Assembly: GCF_020055635.1 (NCBI RefSeq)
Contig: NZ_JAIPUT010000026.1
Location: 1-58,384, forward strand
Direction of reading: 5' to 3'
DNA length: 58,384 bases
Source: Marivita sp.
Lineage (GTDB): Bacteria > Pseudomonadota > Alphaproteobacteria > Rhodobacterales > Rhodobacteraceae
In this document: positions 33,049 through 42,907 of the stretch, piece by piece
Layout: every line of letters starts with the position of its first letter
Numbering within the stretch: position 1 is the first letter of the stretch
The notes under the pieces: model-generated
The model's input: only the letters and a program-made list of their open reading frames with translations
Told to the model about the DNA's origin: nothing
Database searches by the model: none
Translations under genes and position numbers: made by a program

Positions 33049-33353
33049 GAATGAAGTCTTGCCTGATTTTGGTCCAGTTGCTCACGTCTTGCCGGCATCT
33101 GCAAGTGGGTGGAAACCATGGGGGTTTTCGGGCCAAGGACGCGGTGTCGGTGGCGGGTGCTGCCGAACAGGCCGAAGCCTGGTCAAGGCAGCCAGGGCGT
33201 CTATCCGCTGCCTCCTGGGACAGCTGTTGACATGAATCCCACCAAGATGTGAGAAAACGTGAAAATGGAGGAAACTCCTGCGCAGCGCGCGCGTTGCGAC
33301 AGTGACAGCCAAAGCCCAGAACCGAACGGGACATCCCGGAAGGAGGCAAGCCA
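33049..33353 (+). promoter_or_regulatory. Intergenic control region between the MFS gene and nap
   Basis: A 305-nt stretch without a gene. A possible sigma-70 promoter for nap has -35 TTGACA (33227-33232) and, 17 nt on, TGAGAA (33250-33255) as a weak -10. I see no clear FNR box (TTGAT-N4-ATCAA). The NapE start at 33354 has GGAGG upstream. Confidence 0.4.
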
Positions 33354-33545
33354 ATGGCCCCTGCAAACGCCCCCGCACATGGCGAGGCACCACAACCGAA
33401 ACCTCCCGAGAAGCGCCACGAGACCATCGCGTTCGTGTTCCTTTCGGTGGTCCTGTTCCCGCTTCTGAGCATCATCCTGGTGGGCGGATTCGGATTCATC
33501 ATCTGGATGCAGCACCTGCTCCTCGGACCGCCGGGGAGTCCGTGA
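33354..33545 (+). CDS. napE: Periplasmic nitrate reductase subunit NapE
   Basis: A 63-aa small inner-membrane protein. A proline-rich N terminus is followed by the family segment KRHETIAFVFLSVVLFPLLS and one transmembrane helix. The role of NapE is undefined, but it is typical of alphaproteobacterial nap operons. It overlaps napF by one nucleotide (TGATG). Confidence 0.87.
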   Translation: MAPANAPAHGEAPQPKPPEKRHETIAFVFLSVVLFPLLSIILVGGFGFIIWMQHLLLGPPGSP

Positions 33546-34045
33546 TGCCACGCGATCGTTCCTTGCCGCCGCGCAGGTTTCTCGGAACGCGGCCAGAGGC
33601 CGTGTCGCTTCCCTGGACCGATGCCGCGCGCATGCTGGAACAGTGCACGGCCTGCGGAGCCTGCGTCGATGCATGTCCGCAGGACATTCTGCAGATCGTC
33701 GGGGGAACCCATCCCGAAGTCACCTTTACGGATGCCTGCACCTTCTGTGCCGCCTGTGCGGAAATCTGCCCGGAAGACGTCTTCGACATTGAACGCGATC
33801 CGCCTTGGGATGCGGTCGCGCAGATCGGCTCCGGGTGTCTAGAACACCAAGGCGTGAGTTGCCGGGCTTGCGAGGATTCCTGCGAAGCGCGGGCCTTGCG
33901 GGCCCGTCCGCAGATCGGCGGAACATCGGTCATGGCACTGGACACGGAGGCCTGCACCGGATGCGGCGCCTGCGTTTCCGTCTGTCCGGTCGACGCCGTC
34001 ACCCTCCAGCGCCCCCAGCCACAAAGGAGCGAAGATGCCGCGTGA
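33545..34045 (+). CDS. napF: Ferredoxin-type protein NapF
   Basis: A 166-aa cytoplasmic iron-sulfur protein. Clusters CTACGACVDACP, CTFCAACAEICP and CTGCGACVSVCP are clear 4Fe-4S motifs, and a further Cys set lies between (CRACEDSC). NapF assists maturation of NapA before export. It overlaps napE by 1 nt and napD by 11 nt, a tightly coupled operon. Confidence 0.93.
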   Translation: MPRDRSLPPRRFLGTRPEAVSLPWTDAARMLEQCTACGACVDACPQDILQIVGGTHPEVTFTDACTFCAACAEICPEDVFDIERDPPWDAVAQIGSGCLEHQGVSCRACEDSCEARALRARPQIGGTSVMALDTEACTGCGACVSVCPVDAVTLQRPQPQRSEDAA

Positions 34046-34331
34046 GGTGCACATCGCCAGCATGATCGTCCATGCCCGGCCCGAGCGTCTGACAGAGGTC
34101 AGCCGGAAAATCTCGGAGATGGGGCTGGAGATTCATCAGACCAACCCGGACGGAAAACTCATCGTCACACAGGAAACGCACAGCACCGGCGCATTGGGCG
34201 AAACCCTGACCGCGCTGCAACTGCTCGATGGCGTGCTGGCGGCCACGATGGTGTTTCACCACTACGAACCCGCGGAGGAGTTTTCCGAGGCCTCCGGATC
34301 AGAACCAGAACCAAGGGAGGTCCAGCCATGA
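34035..34331 (+). CDS. napD: NapA signal-peptide-binding chaperone NapD
   Basis: A 98-aa small ferredoxin-fold chaperone that binds the Tat signal of NapA and holds back export until cofactor loading. [15 protein letters not shown] and [14 protein letters not shown] are family hallmarks. The C terminus is acidic. It overlaps napF by 11 nt and napA by 4 nt. Confidence 0.92.
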   Translation: MPREVHIASMIVHARPERLTEVSRKISEMGLEIHQTNPDGKLIVTQETHSTGALGETLTALQLLDGVLAATMVFHHYEPAEEFSEASGSEPEPREVQP

Positions 34332-36829
34332 CAGTGAAGATGACCAGGCGCGAAGCCCTCAAGGCCAAGGCGGTTGCCGCGGCGTCGGCCGCCGCCGGGA
34401 TATCGACCGGGGCGGAAGCACAGAACCTTGTCACCGATCGGGAAATCACCGAGTTGAAATGGTCCAAGGCGCCCTGCCGGTTCTGCGGCACCGGCTGTTC
34501 GGTCATGGTCGGCACCAAGAGTGGCCGTGTCGTGGCCACCCATGGGGATGCGAAAGCACCGGTCAATCGCGGGCTCAACTGCGTGAAGGGCTATTTCCTG
34601 TCGAAGATCATGTATGGCGGGGATCGGCTGACACAGCCATTGCTGCGCAAACGCGACGGGGAGTTCCACAAGGATGGTGAGTTCGAGCCGGTCAGCTGGG
34701 ACGAAGCCTTCGACATCATGGCCGAGAAGTTCAAGGCCACACTGACAGAAAAGGGACCGGACGGCGTCGGCATGTTCGGATCGGGCCAGTGGACGGTCTG
34801 GGAAGGCTACGCGGCGGCCAAGCTCTTCAAGGCCGGGTTCCGGTCGAACAACATCGACCCCAACGCGCGGCACTGCATGGCCAGCGCGGTCGCCGGGTTC
34901 ATGCGCACTTTCGGGATCGACGAGCCGATGGGCTGTTACGACGATTTCGAACATGCCGACGCCTTCGTGCTTTGGGGGTCGAACATGGCGGAAATGCATC
35001 CGATCCTCTGGACACGCCTCACGGACCGGCGCCTGTCCTACCCGGACACGCAGGTTGCTGTCCTGTCGACCTATGAGCATCGCAGCTTCGACCTTGCCGA
35101 TATCCCGATCGTGTTCACGCCGCATACCGACCTGGCGATTCTCAACTACATCGCGAATTACATCATCCAGAGCGGACGCGTGAACGAGGAGTTCCTGCGC
35201 GAGAATGTCAGGTTCCAGCGCGGCCGCACCGATATCGGCTATGGGCTGCGACCGGATCATCCGCTCGAGGTGGCTTCGGTCAATTCGGCCGAAGCAAACG
35301 AGTCGGACGAGATCAGTTTCGACAATTACGCGGCCTTCGTCGCCGATTACGACGTGGACACGGTCAGCGAACTGTCGGGCGTCTCGAAATCCAAGCTCGA
35401 GGCGCTGGCCGAGCTTTACGCGGACCCCGACAAAAAGGTCATGTCGCTCTGGACCATGGGGTTCAACCAGCATGTGCGCGGCGTCTGGTGCAACAACCTC
35501 GTCTACAACCTGCATCTGCTGACCGGCAAGATCGCCACGCCGGGCAATTCGCCCTTTTCGCTGACCGGCCAGCCTTCGGCCTGCGGAACCGCGCGTGAAG
35601 TCGGGACTTTTGCGCATCGCCTGCCCGCCGATCTGGTGGTGACCGACCCCGAACACCGGGCGACGGCTGAACAGATCTGGAAACTGCCCGCCGGAACCGT
35701 TCCGGAAAAGGTCGGCGCGCATGCAGTGCTGCAAAACCGTCATCTGAAGGACGGCATCATCAATGCGTATTGGGTCCAGGTGAACAACAACATGCAGGCC
35801 GCGCCCAACATGATGGAGGAGACGCTGCCGGGATACCGCAATCCCGAGAATTTCATCGTGGTCTCGGACGCCTATCCCACCGTGACCTGCGAGGCCGCAG
35901 ACCTGATCCTGCCCACGGCGATGTGGGTCGAGAAGGAAGGCGCCTACGGCAATGCCGAACGGCGCACACAGTTCTGGCACCAGCTGGTCGATGCACCGGG
36001 CGAGTCGCGCTCCGACCTGTGGCAGCTCATGGAATTTTCCAAGCGCTTCACCACGGACGAAGTCTGGCCGGAGGAGATCCTGGCCGAGAACCCCGACTAT
36101 CGCGGCAGGACGCTTTACGAGGTGCTGTTCGAGAACGGGCAAGTGAACGCCTACCCGCTCGAAGACATCGATGACGACTATGCCAATGACGAGGCGCAGC
36201 ATTTCGGGTTTTACGTGCAGAAGGGCCTGTTCGAGGAATACGCGCGGTTCGGTCGCGATCACGGCCATGACCTCGCGCCGTTCGACACCTATCACGAAGT
36301 GCGCGGGTTGCGCTGGCCGGTGGTGGACGGACAGGAAACGCCGTGGCGCTACAATGCCGATTACGACCCCTACGTGTCCGAGGGGCGCAAGATCGACTTC
36401 TATGGCAAACCGGGCGGCCGCGCGAACATCTTCGAACTGCCCTACGAACCGCCGGCGGAAGCCCCGGACGACGAATATCCGTTCTGGCTCTCGACCGGGC
36501 GCGTGCTGGAACACTGGCATTCCGGCTCCATGACGCAACGGGTGCCGGAACTGCACAAGGCGGTGCCCAACGCTCTGGTCTACATGCATCCGCTGGATGC
36601 TCGGGAGATGGGCTTCAACCGGGGGTCAGAAATCCGCGTCATTTCGCGACGGGGAGCGATCCGCAGCCGGGTCGAAACGGCAGGCCGCAACCGGGTGCCG
36701 CGCGGGCTGGTGTTCGTGCCCTGGTTCGATGCAACGCAGCTCATCAACAAGGTGACCCTCGACGCGACCGACCCGATCTCCAAACAGACCGACTTCAAGA
36801 AATGCGCAGTCCGACTGGAGGCCGTCTGA
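34328..36829 (+). CDS. napA: Periplasmic nitrate reductase catalytic subunit NapA
   Basis: An 833-aa molybdenum bis-MGD enzyme reducing nitrate to nitrite in the periplasm. It has a Tat signal ([17 protein letters not shown]), a 4Fe-4S cluster from Cys50, Cys53, Cys57 and Cys85, and the Mo ligand Cys183 in NARHCMASA. The length is normal for NapA, and no defect is visible. Electrons come from NapC via NapB. It overlaps napD by 4 nt and napB by 1 nt. Confidence 0.96.
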   Translation: MTVKMTRREALKAKAVAAASAAAGISTGAEAQNLVTDREITELKWSKAPCRFCGTGCSVMVGTKSGRVVATHGDAKAPVNRGLNCVKGYFLSKIMYGGDRLTQPLLRKRDGEFHKDGEFEPVSWDEAFDIMAEKFKATLTEKGPDGVGMFGSGQWTVWEGYAAAKLFKAGFRSNNIDPNARHCMASAVAGFMRTFGIDEPMGCYDDFEHADAFVLWGSNMAEMHPILWTRLTDRRLSYPDTQVAVLSTYEHRSFDLADIPIVFTPHTDLAILNYIANYIIQSGRVNEEFLRENVRFQRGRTDIGYGLRPDHPLEVASVNSAEANESDEISFDNYAAFVADYDVDTVSELSGVSKSKLEALAELYADPDKKVMSLWTMGFNQHVRGVWCNNLVYNLHLLTGKIATPGNSPFSLTGQPSACGTAREVGTFAHRLPADLVVTDPEHRATAEQIWKLPAGTVPEKVGAHAVLQNRHLKDGIINAYWVQVNNNMQAAPNMMEETLPGYRNPENFIVVSDAYPTVTCEAADLILPTAMWVEKEGAYGNAERRTQFWHQLVDAPGESRSDLWQLMEFSKRFTTDEVWPEEILAENPDYRGRTLYEVLFENGQVNAYPLEDIDDDYANDEAQHFGFYVQKGLFEEYARFGRDHGHDLAPFDTYHEVRGLRWPVVDGQETPWRYNADYDPYVSEGRKIDFYGKPGGRANIFELPYEPPAEAPDDEYPFWLSTGRVLEHWHSGSMTQRVPELHKAVPNALVYMHPLDAREMGFNRGSEIRVISRRGAIRSRVETAGRNRVPRGLVFVPWFDATQLINKVTLDATDPISKQTDFKKCAVRLEAV

Positions 36830-37305
36830 TGCGACAGTCAACCCTTGCCCTGAACGCCGTCGCGATCCTCGTGCTCAGCGCCGGCATCGCTGCAACCCAG
36901 TCCGACGTGGCACAGCTCCGGTCCGCGCCCCTGGCCGAAAACGCCGAGGCACCGCCCATGAGGGCCCAGATGGACACCGATCTCCGACAGGTGCGCAACT
37001 ATCCCGAGCAACCGCCGGTGATCCCGCATGCGATCGAGAACTACCAGGTCGATCTGAACGCCAACAAGTGCCTGACCTGCCACGCGCGGGCGCGCACCGG
37101 TCAGAGCCAGGCACCGATGGTGTCGGTCACCCACTATACCGATCGCGACGGCCAGGTTCTCGGGGCGATTTCGGCACGGCGCTATTTCTGCACCCAATGC
37201 CATGTCCCGCAGCACCCGGATGACCCTGCCGTGACGAACACCTTCGTGGATATCGACACGCTGCTGGCCGAGGAAGCGGCACGCGGCGCGCAGGCCGACG
37301 ACTAG
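36829..37305 (+). CDS. napB: Nitrate reductase di-haem cytochrome subunit NapB
   Basis: A 158-aa periplasmic dihaem cytochrome c with a signal peptide and haem motifs CLTCH and [25 protein letters not shown] is the family hallmark. It transfers electrons from NapC to NapA. It starts in the napA stop codon (TGATG). Confidence 0.95.
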   Translation: MRQSTLALNAVAILVLSAGIAATQSDVAQLRSAPLAENAEAPPMRAQMDTDLRQVRNYPEQPPVIPHAIENYQVDLNANKCLTCHARARTGQSQAPMVSVTHYTDRDGQVLGAISARRYFCTQCHVPQHPDDPAVTNTFVDIDTLLAEEAARGAQADD

Positions 37306-37315
37306 GGAGGGCGCC

Positions 37316-37987
37316 ATGAAGACATTCCTGAAAAAGTTCTGGGCGGCCATGCGCCTGCCGAGCACGCATTTCTCGCTTGGCTTTCTCACCTTGGGTGGTT
37401 TCATCTGCGGCGTGCTGTTCTGGGGTGGTTTCAACACTGCACTCGAGGCCACCAACACCGAAGCGTTCTGTGTCGGCTGCCACGAGATGGAGGCCAACGT
37501 CTACGCTGACCTGCAGACGACGGTGCACTGGAACAATTCGTCCGGCGTGCGCGCGGGATGTCCCGACTGCCACGTGCCGCACAACTGGACCGACAAGATC
37601 GCCCGCAAGGTCGCGGCGTCCAAAGAGGTCTATGGCTGGCTCTTCGGCACGATCGACACCGAAGAGGAATTTGAAGCGCATCGGCTGACGATGGCCCGTC
37701 GCGAATGGGCGCGGTTCCGGGCGAATGACAGCCTCGAATGCCGCAACTGCCATTCCTATGCGGCGATGGACTTCGCTGAGCAAAGCCAGCGAGCATCGGA
37801 TCAACACGAGCGTTTCCTTGCAACCGGCGAAAGGACCTGCATCGACTGCCACGCAGGGATTGCGCACCGACTGCCCGACCTGAGCGAGCAGGCCCGTGGC
37901 CCCGCATCTTTCGATGACAGGATGCCTTTCACGCGCAGGGACGGCATTCCCGGGACGCGCCTCCAGGTCTATCTCGACGGTCATTAA
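37316..37987 (+). CDS. napC: Membrane tetrahaem quinol dehydrogenase NapC
   Basis: A 223-aa NapC/NirT-type protein. One N-terminal transmembrane helix ([16 protein letters not shown]) anchors a periplasmic domain with four CxxCH motifs (CVGCH, CPDCH, CRNCH, CIDCH). It oxidises quinol and reduces NapB. It is the last gene of napEFDABC, 10 nt after napB. Confidence 0.95.
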   Translation: MKTFLKKFWAAMRLPSTHFSLGFLTLGGFICGVLFWGGFNTALEATNTEAFCVGCHEMEANVYADLQTTVHWNNSSGVRAGCPDCHVPHNWTDKIARKVAASKEVYGWLFGTIDTEEEFEAHRLTMARREWARFRANDSLECRNCHSYAAMDFAEQSQRASDQHERFLATGERTCIDCHAGIAHRLPDLSEQARGPASFDDRMPFTRRDGIPGTRLQVYLDGH

Positions 37988-38224
37988 CCGGGTCAGCGTT
38001 GCAAGAAGAATGGGCTGTCCGAGTGGCGCGCCGCAACCTTGATACGGGTTTCGGCTCAAGGGCTTGGTGGCGCACCCCATGACGACGTGTTCGGGCTCCG
38101 CATCCCGTGACCGCGACGGACCCACCGTTTTCAAAGAACCTTTCCGCTTGAAAACCCTCCGGGGGAACTCCCCTGACGGGCAACCGTTGGCGAGGGAAGT
38201 ACAGCGGTGCGCGAGGTTTGCCCG

Positions 38225-39523
38225 ATGCCGATCACCAGACGAGATCTCTTCATGGCTGCGGCAAGCATGGGTACCGCTCTCGCCACTCCGCCGGGATTGC
38301 ACCAGGCACGGGCACAAGGGGCCTATGACGACTGGGGTGCCGTTCGGGAGCTTTTTCCGCTGTCCCCGGACAAGGTTCACATGAGCGCGATGCTCATCAC
38401 CTCGCATCCTGCATCGGTGCGCGACGCAATCGAACGCCATCGCGGCGGTCTCGATGCCGATCCCGTCGGTTATTTGGAAACCAACGGCGACAAGCTGACC
38501 GAGGCGAGCCGCAATGCGGCGGCCGACTATCTGGGCATGCATCCGGCGCATGTTGCGCTCACCGACAGCACCACGATGGGGATCGGGCTCATGTATACGT
38601 CGCTGGGCCTCGGAGAAGGCGACGAGGTGCTGACCACGGAAGAGGACTACTACGTCACCCACACCGCACTGGACCACCTGTCTCAACGAACCGGCGCGAC
38701 GATCCGGCGGATTGCCCTGTTCGAGGACGCACGCGGGGCAAGCCGCGAAGGTATCGTCGATCGCATCCGGACCGAGATCCGACCCGAGACGCGGCTTCTG
38801 GCGCTGACCTGGGTGCATTCGAACACGGGTCTGAAGCTGCCCGTCGCCGAGGTCGCCGGCGTCGTGCGAGAGGCAAATGCCGACCGCGACGAGGATCGGC
38901 AGATCCTGTTCGGTCTGGACGCGGTGCATGGCTTCGGGGTGGAGACGGAGAACTTCTTCGAGCTTGGAGTCGATTTCTACGCAGCCGGTTGCCACAAGTG
39001 GCTGTTCGGACCCCGCGGGACCGGCATCGCGGCGATCAGCGAACGGGGGATGACGCTCGCCCGGCCCACGATCCCGACCTTCGATGACAGCACCGTCTTT
39101 TCCGCCTGGTATCGACGAGAAGCGCCTCCGGCAGGCAACAACGGCTTGCGGATGACGCCCGGCGGCTTCAAGCCGTTCGAGCACCGCTGGGCCCTGCCCG
39201 AAGCGTTCGGCCTTCACGACGCGATCGGGCGCGCGCGGATCTCGGCGCGCACACATGACCTCGCAACCATGCTCAAGGAAGCCCTGACCTCCGTCCAGGG
39301 CGTCCGCGTTCACACCCCGACGGGTCCGGACATGTCGTCGGGCATCGTCGCCTTCGATGTGGATGGCCGGAGTTCCGACGAGGTGGTCGCCCTGCTCCGG
39401 GACCGGTCCATCATCGCATCGGTCGCCCCGTATCCTTCGGCGCTGGTCCGACTTGCGCCGAGCATCCGAAACACGGAGTCGGAGGTCGAACGAGCAGCAT
39501 CAGCCGTCCGCGAATTCGCCTGA
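38225..39523 (+). CDS. Tat-exported PLP-dependent class V aminotransferase-like enzyme
   Basis: A 432-aa fold-type I PLP enzyme of the aminotransferase class V/isopenicillin N epimerase-like family. Lys258 (GCHKWLFGP) is the expected Schiff-base residue and Asp232 (GLDAVHG) contacts the pyridine nitrogen. The N terminus is a twin-arginine signal (ITRRDLFMAAASMGTALA), so the folded holoenzyme should be exported. Periplasmic PLP enzymes are rare; PvdN of Pseudomonas is the known precedent. It follows nap after 237 nt, without an obvious functional link. The substrate is unknown. Confidence 0.8.
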   Translation: MPITRRDLFMAAASMGTALATPPGLHQARAQGAYDDWGAVRELFPLSPDKVHMSAMLITSHPASVRDAIERHRGGLDADPVGYLETNGDKLTEASRNAAADYLGMHPAHVALTDSTTMGIGLMYTSLGLGEGDEVLTTEEDYYVTHTALDHLSQRTGATIRRIALFEDARGASREGIVDRIRTEIRPETRLLALTWVHSNTGLKLPVAEVAGVVREANADRDEDRQILFGLDAVHGFGVETENFFELGVDFYAAGCHKWLFGPRGTGIAAISERGMTLARPTIPTFDDSTVFSAWYRREAPPAGNNGLRMTPGGFKPFEHRWALPEAFGLHDAIGRARISARTHDLATMLKEALTSVQGVRVHTPTGPDMSSGIVAFDVDGRSSDEVVALLRDRSIIASVAPYPSALVRLAPSIRNTESEVERAASAVREFA

Positions 39524-39570
39524 ACCGTAATGTCCGCTGCGAGGCCATGATGATCGATACAGCGCAGGAG

Positions 39571-40029
39571 CTAAACGATCCGTGGTTCAAGCTCTGCTCG
39601 ATCATCCACATCAACGTGCCAGAAGGCGACTGCTTCATCGGGTAGTTGCTTCAGCACGCGCTCAAAGTCCGTTTTATTTGTACAGCGACGTATCGCCCAA
39701 GCCGTTGCCTCGATCGCATTGTCCGGCGTCAAATTATGGTGCACCCGTACTTGCTTGGTTTCGGCAATCAAGGCGGAGCGTTCGGAAAATGGAACCGGTA
39801 GAGCCGTTACATCCCAACCGTTAACAAAAGTTGCGCGGAGAACGCTTGGAAGCACTCCTGCAACGTTCAATCCTTGCTGTGCAGTCAAGCGGCGCCGGAA
39901 AGTCTGAAAAACCGCATCAACAGCGGTGTACGCCATATTGTCAGATGCCAATGACATGCGCTCTTTCACGTCATCGAGAAATGCGCGCCATTCCCTGGAG
40001 GCATGCCTGTACGTCCATGGCATCGGCAT
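39571..40029 (-). CDS. DUF2267 family protein
   Basis: A 152-aa soluble protein. PWTYRHASREWRAFLDDV, TAVDAVFQTFRRRL and LPSVLRATFVNGWD are typical of DUF2267, an all-helical family of unknown function. The last ~65 residues (HHNLTPDNAIEATAWAIRR) look like a second, diverged repeat. The start at 40029 has GGAGAG 8 nt upstream; an open frame continues upstream but lacks such a site. Confidence 0.75.
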   Translation of the reverse strand: MPMPWTYRHASREWRAFLDDVKERMSLASDNMAYTAVDAVFQTFRRRLTAQQGLNVAGVLPSVLRATFVNGWDVTALPVPFSERSALIAETKQVRVHHNLTPDNAIEATAWAIRRCTNKTDFERVLKQLPDEAVAFWHVDVDDRAELEPRIV

Positions 40030-40276
40030 TGTGGGAACTCTCCACATTGGTTTCCATGGCCATTTCATTACTTCTTGAATGGCAGCAAAGTCCGCTGAGC
40101 CCGTATTCGGCATGCACTGCACCCGCAGACCTCTTCGGGAGCCGTTTACGACACTGCTCCACGGTTACAAGCGTTTCCGCTGAACAATTCATCACCAGAT
40201 GCAAAGCGCGGTCGCATGAGGGTGCCTTGTTCTCTCCAACATGATACTTCTGTCCGTGTCATCACAACAAGGATCT

Positions 40277-40858
40277 TCACGGCCGATTGACGTCGCGCAT
40301 ACGCGGGGCATGGACATGCGCGCGTATCAAGATGGCCGCAGCGGCGCCTGCAATGGCGCCGAACAGGTGTGCCTCCCAGGAAACGCCGGGTTGACCGGGC
40401 AGCACACCCCAAATGATCGAGCCATAGAACACCAGCACCAGAACCGACGCGCCAAGCGTCACAGGCGATCGGTCCACCAGACCTCGCGTGATGAGAAAGC
40501 CGAACCATCCAAAAACCAGTCCGGATGCGCCGATGTGAATGGCTGAACTGCCAAGAAGCCAGACCAATGCACCCCCCAAGCCGACCACCACACCGTTCAT
40601 GGCCACCAGGGCTCGGGTTGCGGTTGCCGCCAGCAGCGTGCCCAACAAGAGCAAGGGCGCTGTATTCGCAATCAAATGTTCGAAACTGCCATGCAGGAAC
40701 GGCATGCCGACAACACCGTCAAGGCCGCTGACCTGCCTCGGGATCAGCCCGAACGCGGCGTTGAGAGCATAGCCCGTCGCCCAATTGACAGCCTGGATTA
40801 TCCACAACGCGGCGACGAACCCGATAAGGGCGGTGACCCGCCGCAAGAATACGCGCAT
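40277..40858 (-). CDS. Rhomboid family intramembrane serine protease
   Basis: A 193-aa six-helix membrane protein. The nucleophile lies in GASG (Ser112) and the catalytic His is His164 (WEAHLFGAIAG). HGSFEHLIAN at 56-65 is the conserved N-terminal rhomboid motif. It should cleave transmembrane substrates within the inner membrane. The start at 40858 has AAGGG close upstream; a start at 40873 is possible. Confidence 0.85.
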   Translation of the reverse strand: MRVFLRRVTALIGFVAALWIIQAVNWATGYALNAAFGLIPRQVSGLDGVVGMPFLHGSFEHLIANTAPLLLLGTLLAATATRALVAMNGVVVGLGGALVWLLGSSAIHIGASGLVFGWFGFLITRGLVDRSPVTLGASVLVLVFYGSIIWGVLPGQPGVSWEAHLFGAIAGAAAAILIRAHVHAPRMRDVNRP

Positions 40859-41225
40859 GTGACCCTTGCCCATCATGTCTCGGACAATACGTGCCGGCAG
40901 AAAATGATCAAGGTCGCGCCAAGGCGATCGACGGCAACTTGCCCTCGAACCGATCACGCCGCTCCGAGTTCAAGCGTTGCACGTCTGGTATGCCGGGCTG
41001 CGCCCCAGCATCACGATGGACAGCAGCTGTCGGCAGGCTCTTTCTGCGACAGGAGGCCGCCAGTACCCAGGATCGTGCCGCATCCGGGATCGTCATCGAC
41101 AAGGCTTTCGGATGCGGGCAAAGCGCGCATTGCCGACCTCGCTTGACAGGAACCCGCGTCGGACGATTTCTCAGGGGCCGCGCGGCCAGTGGCTTTGACC
41201 CGCGTTGCGCGCTAATTGATCCCGC

Positions 41226-41891
41226 ATGCGACGCTACCTTCCGACCTTGCTTCTCTTGGTGCTGGCTCTGAATACGGGCTGGTTCGTGGTCTATTCCGGC
41301 GATCTGGGGCTGCGCGGGCTGCTGTCCCGGAACCCGGCCGAGGTATCGCGTGTCTTCCACAACGATGGCATTCTGGCCAATGTCGGGATTGCCCTGCACA
41401 TGATCGCGGGCGCTGTTCTGACCTTCGGCGCACCGCTTCAGGCCCTGCCGATCGTCCGGCGCCGATGGCCCGGGCTTCACCGGCGGTTCGGCTATGGCCT
41501 GTTCGTGCTGGCCGTCGCCACGGGGTCTGGCGGGCTGGTGTATATCACGGTGAGCGGCACGATTGGCGGCTGGTGGATGAGCCTCTGGTTTGCCATTTAC
41601 GGCGCTGCGATGATCTGGACGGCCGTCAACACGGTCTATTTCGCGTTGGCCAAGGATCTGCGTCGTCATTTTGCCTGGGCTGTGCGCCTGGTCGTCCTTG
41701 CGGTCGGATCATGGATCTACCGCATGCATTACGCCATCTGGTTTGCGGCAACCGGCGGCGTCGCCTCGAACGAGGAATTCACAGGGCTGTTCGACCAGGT
41801 CCAGGTCGTCGCGTTTTTCGTGCCCTATCTGCTGATCGCCGAGATCGTGCTGCGATGGCGCGCCGGGCGACCGCGCCCCACACCGGCGTGA
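41226..41891 (+). CDS. DUF2306-like membrane protein
   Basis: A 221-aa integral membrane protein with about six helices. HNDGILANVGIALHMIAGAV and HRRFGYGLFVLAVATGSGGL suit the DUF2306 family, with conserved His residues that may bind haem or metal. No function is established. It is convergent with the next gene. Confidence 0.7.
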   Translation: MRRYLPTLLLLVLALNTGWFVVYSGDLGLRGLLSRNPAEVSRVFHNDGILANVGIALHMIAGAVLTFGAPLQALPIVRRRWPGLHRRFGYGLFVLAVATGSGGLVYITVSGTIGGWWMSLWFAIYGAAMIWTAVNTVYFALAKDLRRHFAWAVRLVVLAVGSWIYRMHYAIWFAATGGVASNEEFTGLFDQVQVVAFFVPYLLIAEIVLRWRAGRPRPTPA

Positions 41892-41963
41892 CGCCCTGTC
41901 CGCACGGTCCGGTAACACGCGAAACGGGCCTTGCCGGCATTGCAGAGCGGCTTTCGGAAACCG

Positions 41964-42476
41964 TCAGCCCCGGTCAAGGCGCCGCGTCACCAAGGCCCCC
42001 AGCGCGAGGCCGACCGCCAAGGATCCGAATGTCATAGCCACCGAGCGAGGCGGCACGGCGTGCTCCCATCCCGGCGAAAGGCGGCGCGGTACGAGGCCGT
42101 AATCGACCGCCCCGGCGACCGTGGCGGTTGTCGCGGCTGCCAGCGCGATCCGGGAGGCCGATCGGTTCCGGGTCTGGGAAAGCCACCAGGTGAAAGGCAG
42201 CGCCCAGAAGATCGAAGCCCCATGATTGATCACGGAGCCGACGCCGGTGTGGGAGATGTCGATGTCCTCGACCACACCGGCTCGGTCGCCGTAAAGAACG
42301 TGGCTGGTGGCGTTGATCGGAGCCACGGCGCTGCGCGCCTCGCGTCGACCAAGCACGCCGAGCGCGCCGAAAACGCACAGGCTCGCTACCGTTCCGATGG
42401 ATACCGCGCGCAGCGCGATTTTCGGGGCGTCCGACTGCAGCGCATCGAGGCGCGGAAAATCCTGCGGTTTGTCCAT
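41964..42476 (-). CDS. Hypothetical membrane protein
   Basis: A 170-aa protein with about four hydrophobic segments. NATSHVLYGDRAG followed by HTGVGSVINHGASIFWALPF is a pattern I have seen in unannotated proteobacterial membrane proteins, but I cannot name a family. The ATG at 42476 has GAGGGAG upstream; an upstream ATG (42497) would add 7 residues. It is divergent from the truncated Slam cargo. Confidence 0.65.
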   Translation of the reverse strand: MDKPQDFPRLDALQSDAPKIALRAVSIGTVASLCVFGALGVLGRREARSAVAPINATSHVLYGDRAGVVEDIDISHTGVGSVINHGASIFWALPFTWWLSQTRNRSASRIALAAATTATVAGAVDYGLVPRRLSPGWEHAVPPRSVAMTFGSLAVGLALGALVTRRLDRG

Positions 42477-42593
42477 GGCTCCCTCTTCTCGTGTCATTCA
42501 AATCTATGAAAGCCCAACCAGAGCGGCGCAGCTTCGTTCCGGCTCTGGCACCCGTGTCGCCGCGCACCTGTCACCAATGATGCGCCTGCAGCA

Positions 42594-42902
42594 TTGACAG
42601 GATCAGACATCTCTGTCGAAGCTGATTTTGACAACTCCAGCGTTGCCATGGCGTCCACAGACACTGTGTTTGTCGATATCGACAGCGGTAACTTCTTGAG
42701 TGCCGCGCCGGAGCTCGATTTCGCCGGAAATGGCAACATTGACGGCAGCAGCTTCGATGTAGAAATCGGTTCATTCCTCAATGAGTTGAGCGGCACTGCA
42801 AACGGTCAGTTCTATGGCCCGAATGCCGAGGAAGTCGGTGGAACATATGTGACCGGCGACGGCTCAACATCCTACACCGGCTCGTTCGGCGCCACACAGT
42901 AA
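42594..42902 (+). pseudogene. 5'-truncated TbpB-like surface lipoprotein (Slam cargo) remnant
   Basis: The frame encodes about 100 residues matching only the C-terminal eight-stranded barrel of transferrin-binding-protein-B-like lipoproteins, including FYGPNAEEVGG near the end. Intact Slam substrates carry a signal peptide with a lipobox Cys and an N-terminal handle domain. Neither exists here: the open frame begins at 42510 after a stop, has no signal peptide, and the only start codons are weak (TTG at 42594). The gene for the divergent membrane protein begins just 118 bp to the left, so the 5' part was deleted. The Slam gene follows 5 nt after the stop. Confidence 0.75.
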
Positions 42903-42907
42903 TCCAT

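Noticed and set aside
33227-33255. FNR or NarP-type site before nap
   Set aside because: I looked for TTGAT-N4-ATCAA and similar boxes in 33049-33353 and found none convincing; only a weak sigma-70-like promoter is noted.
37988-38224. Additional nap gene between napC and the PLP enzyme
   Set aside because: No frame with a start site or family similarity is present in these 237 nt.
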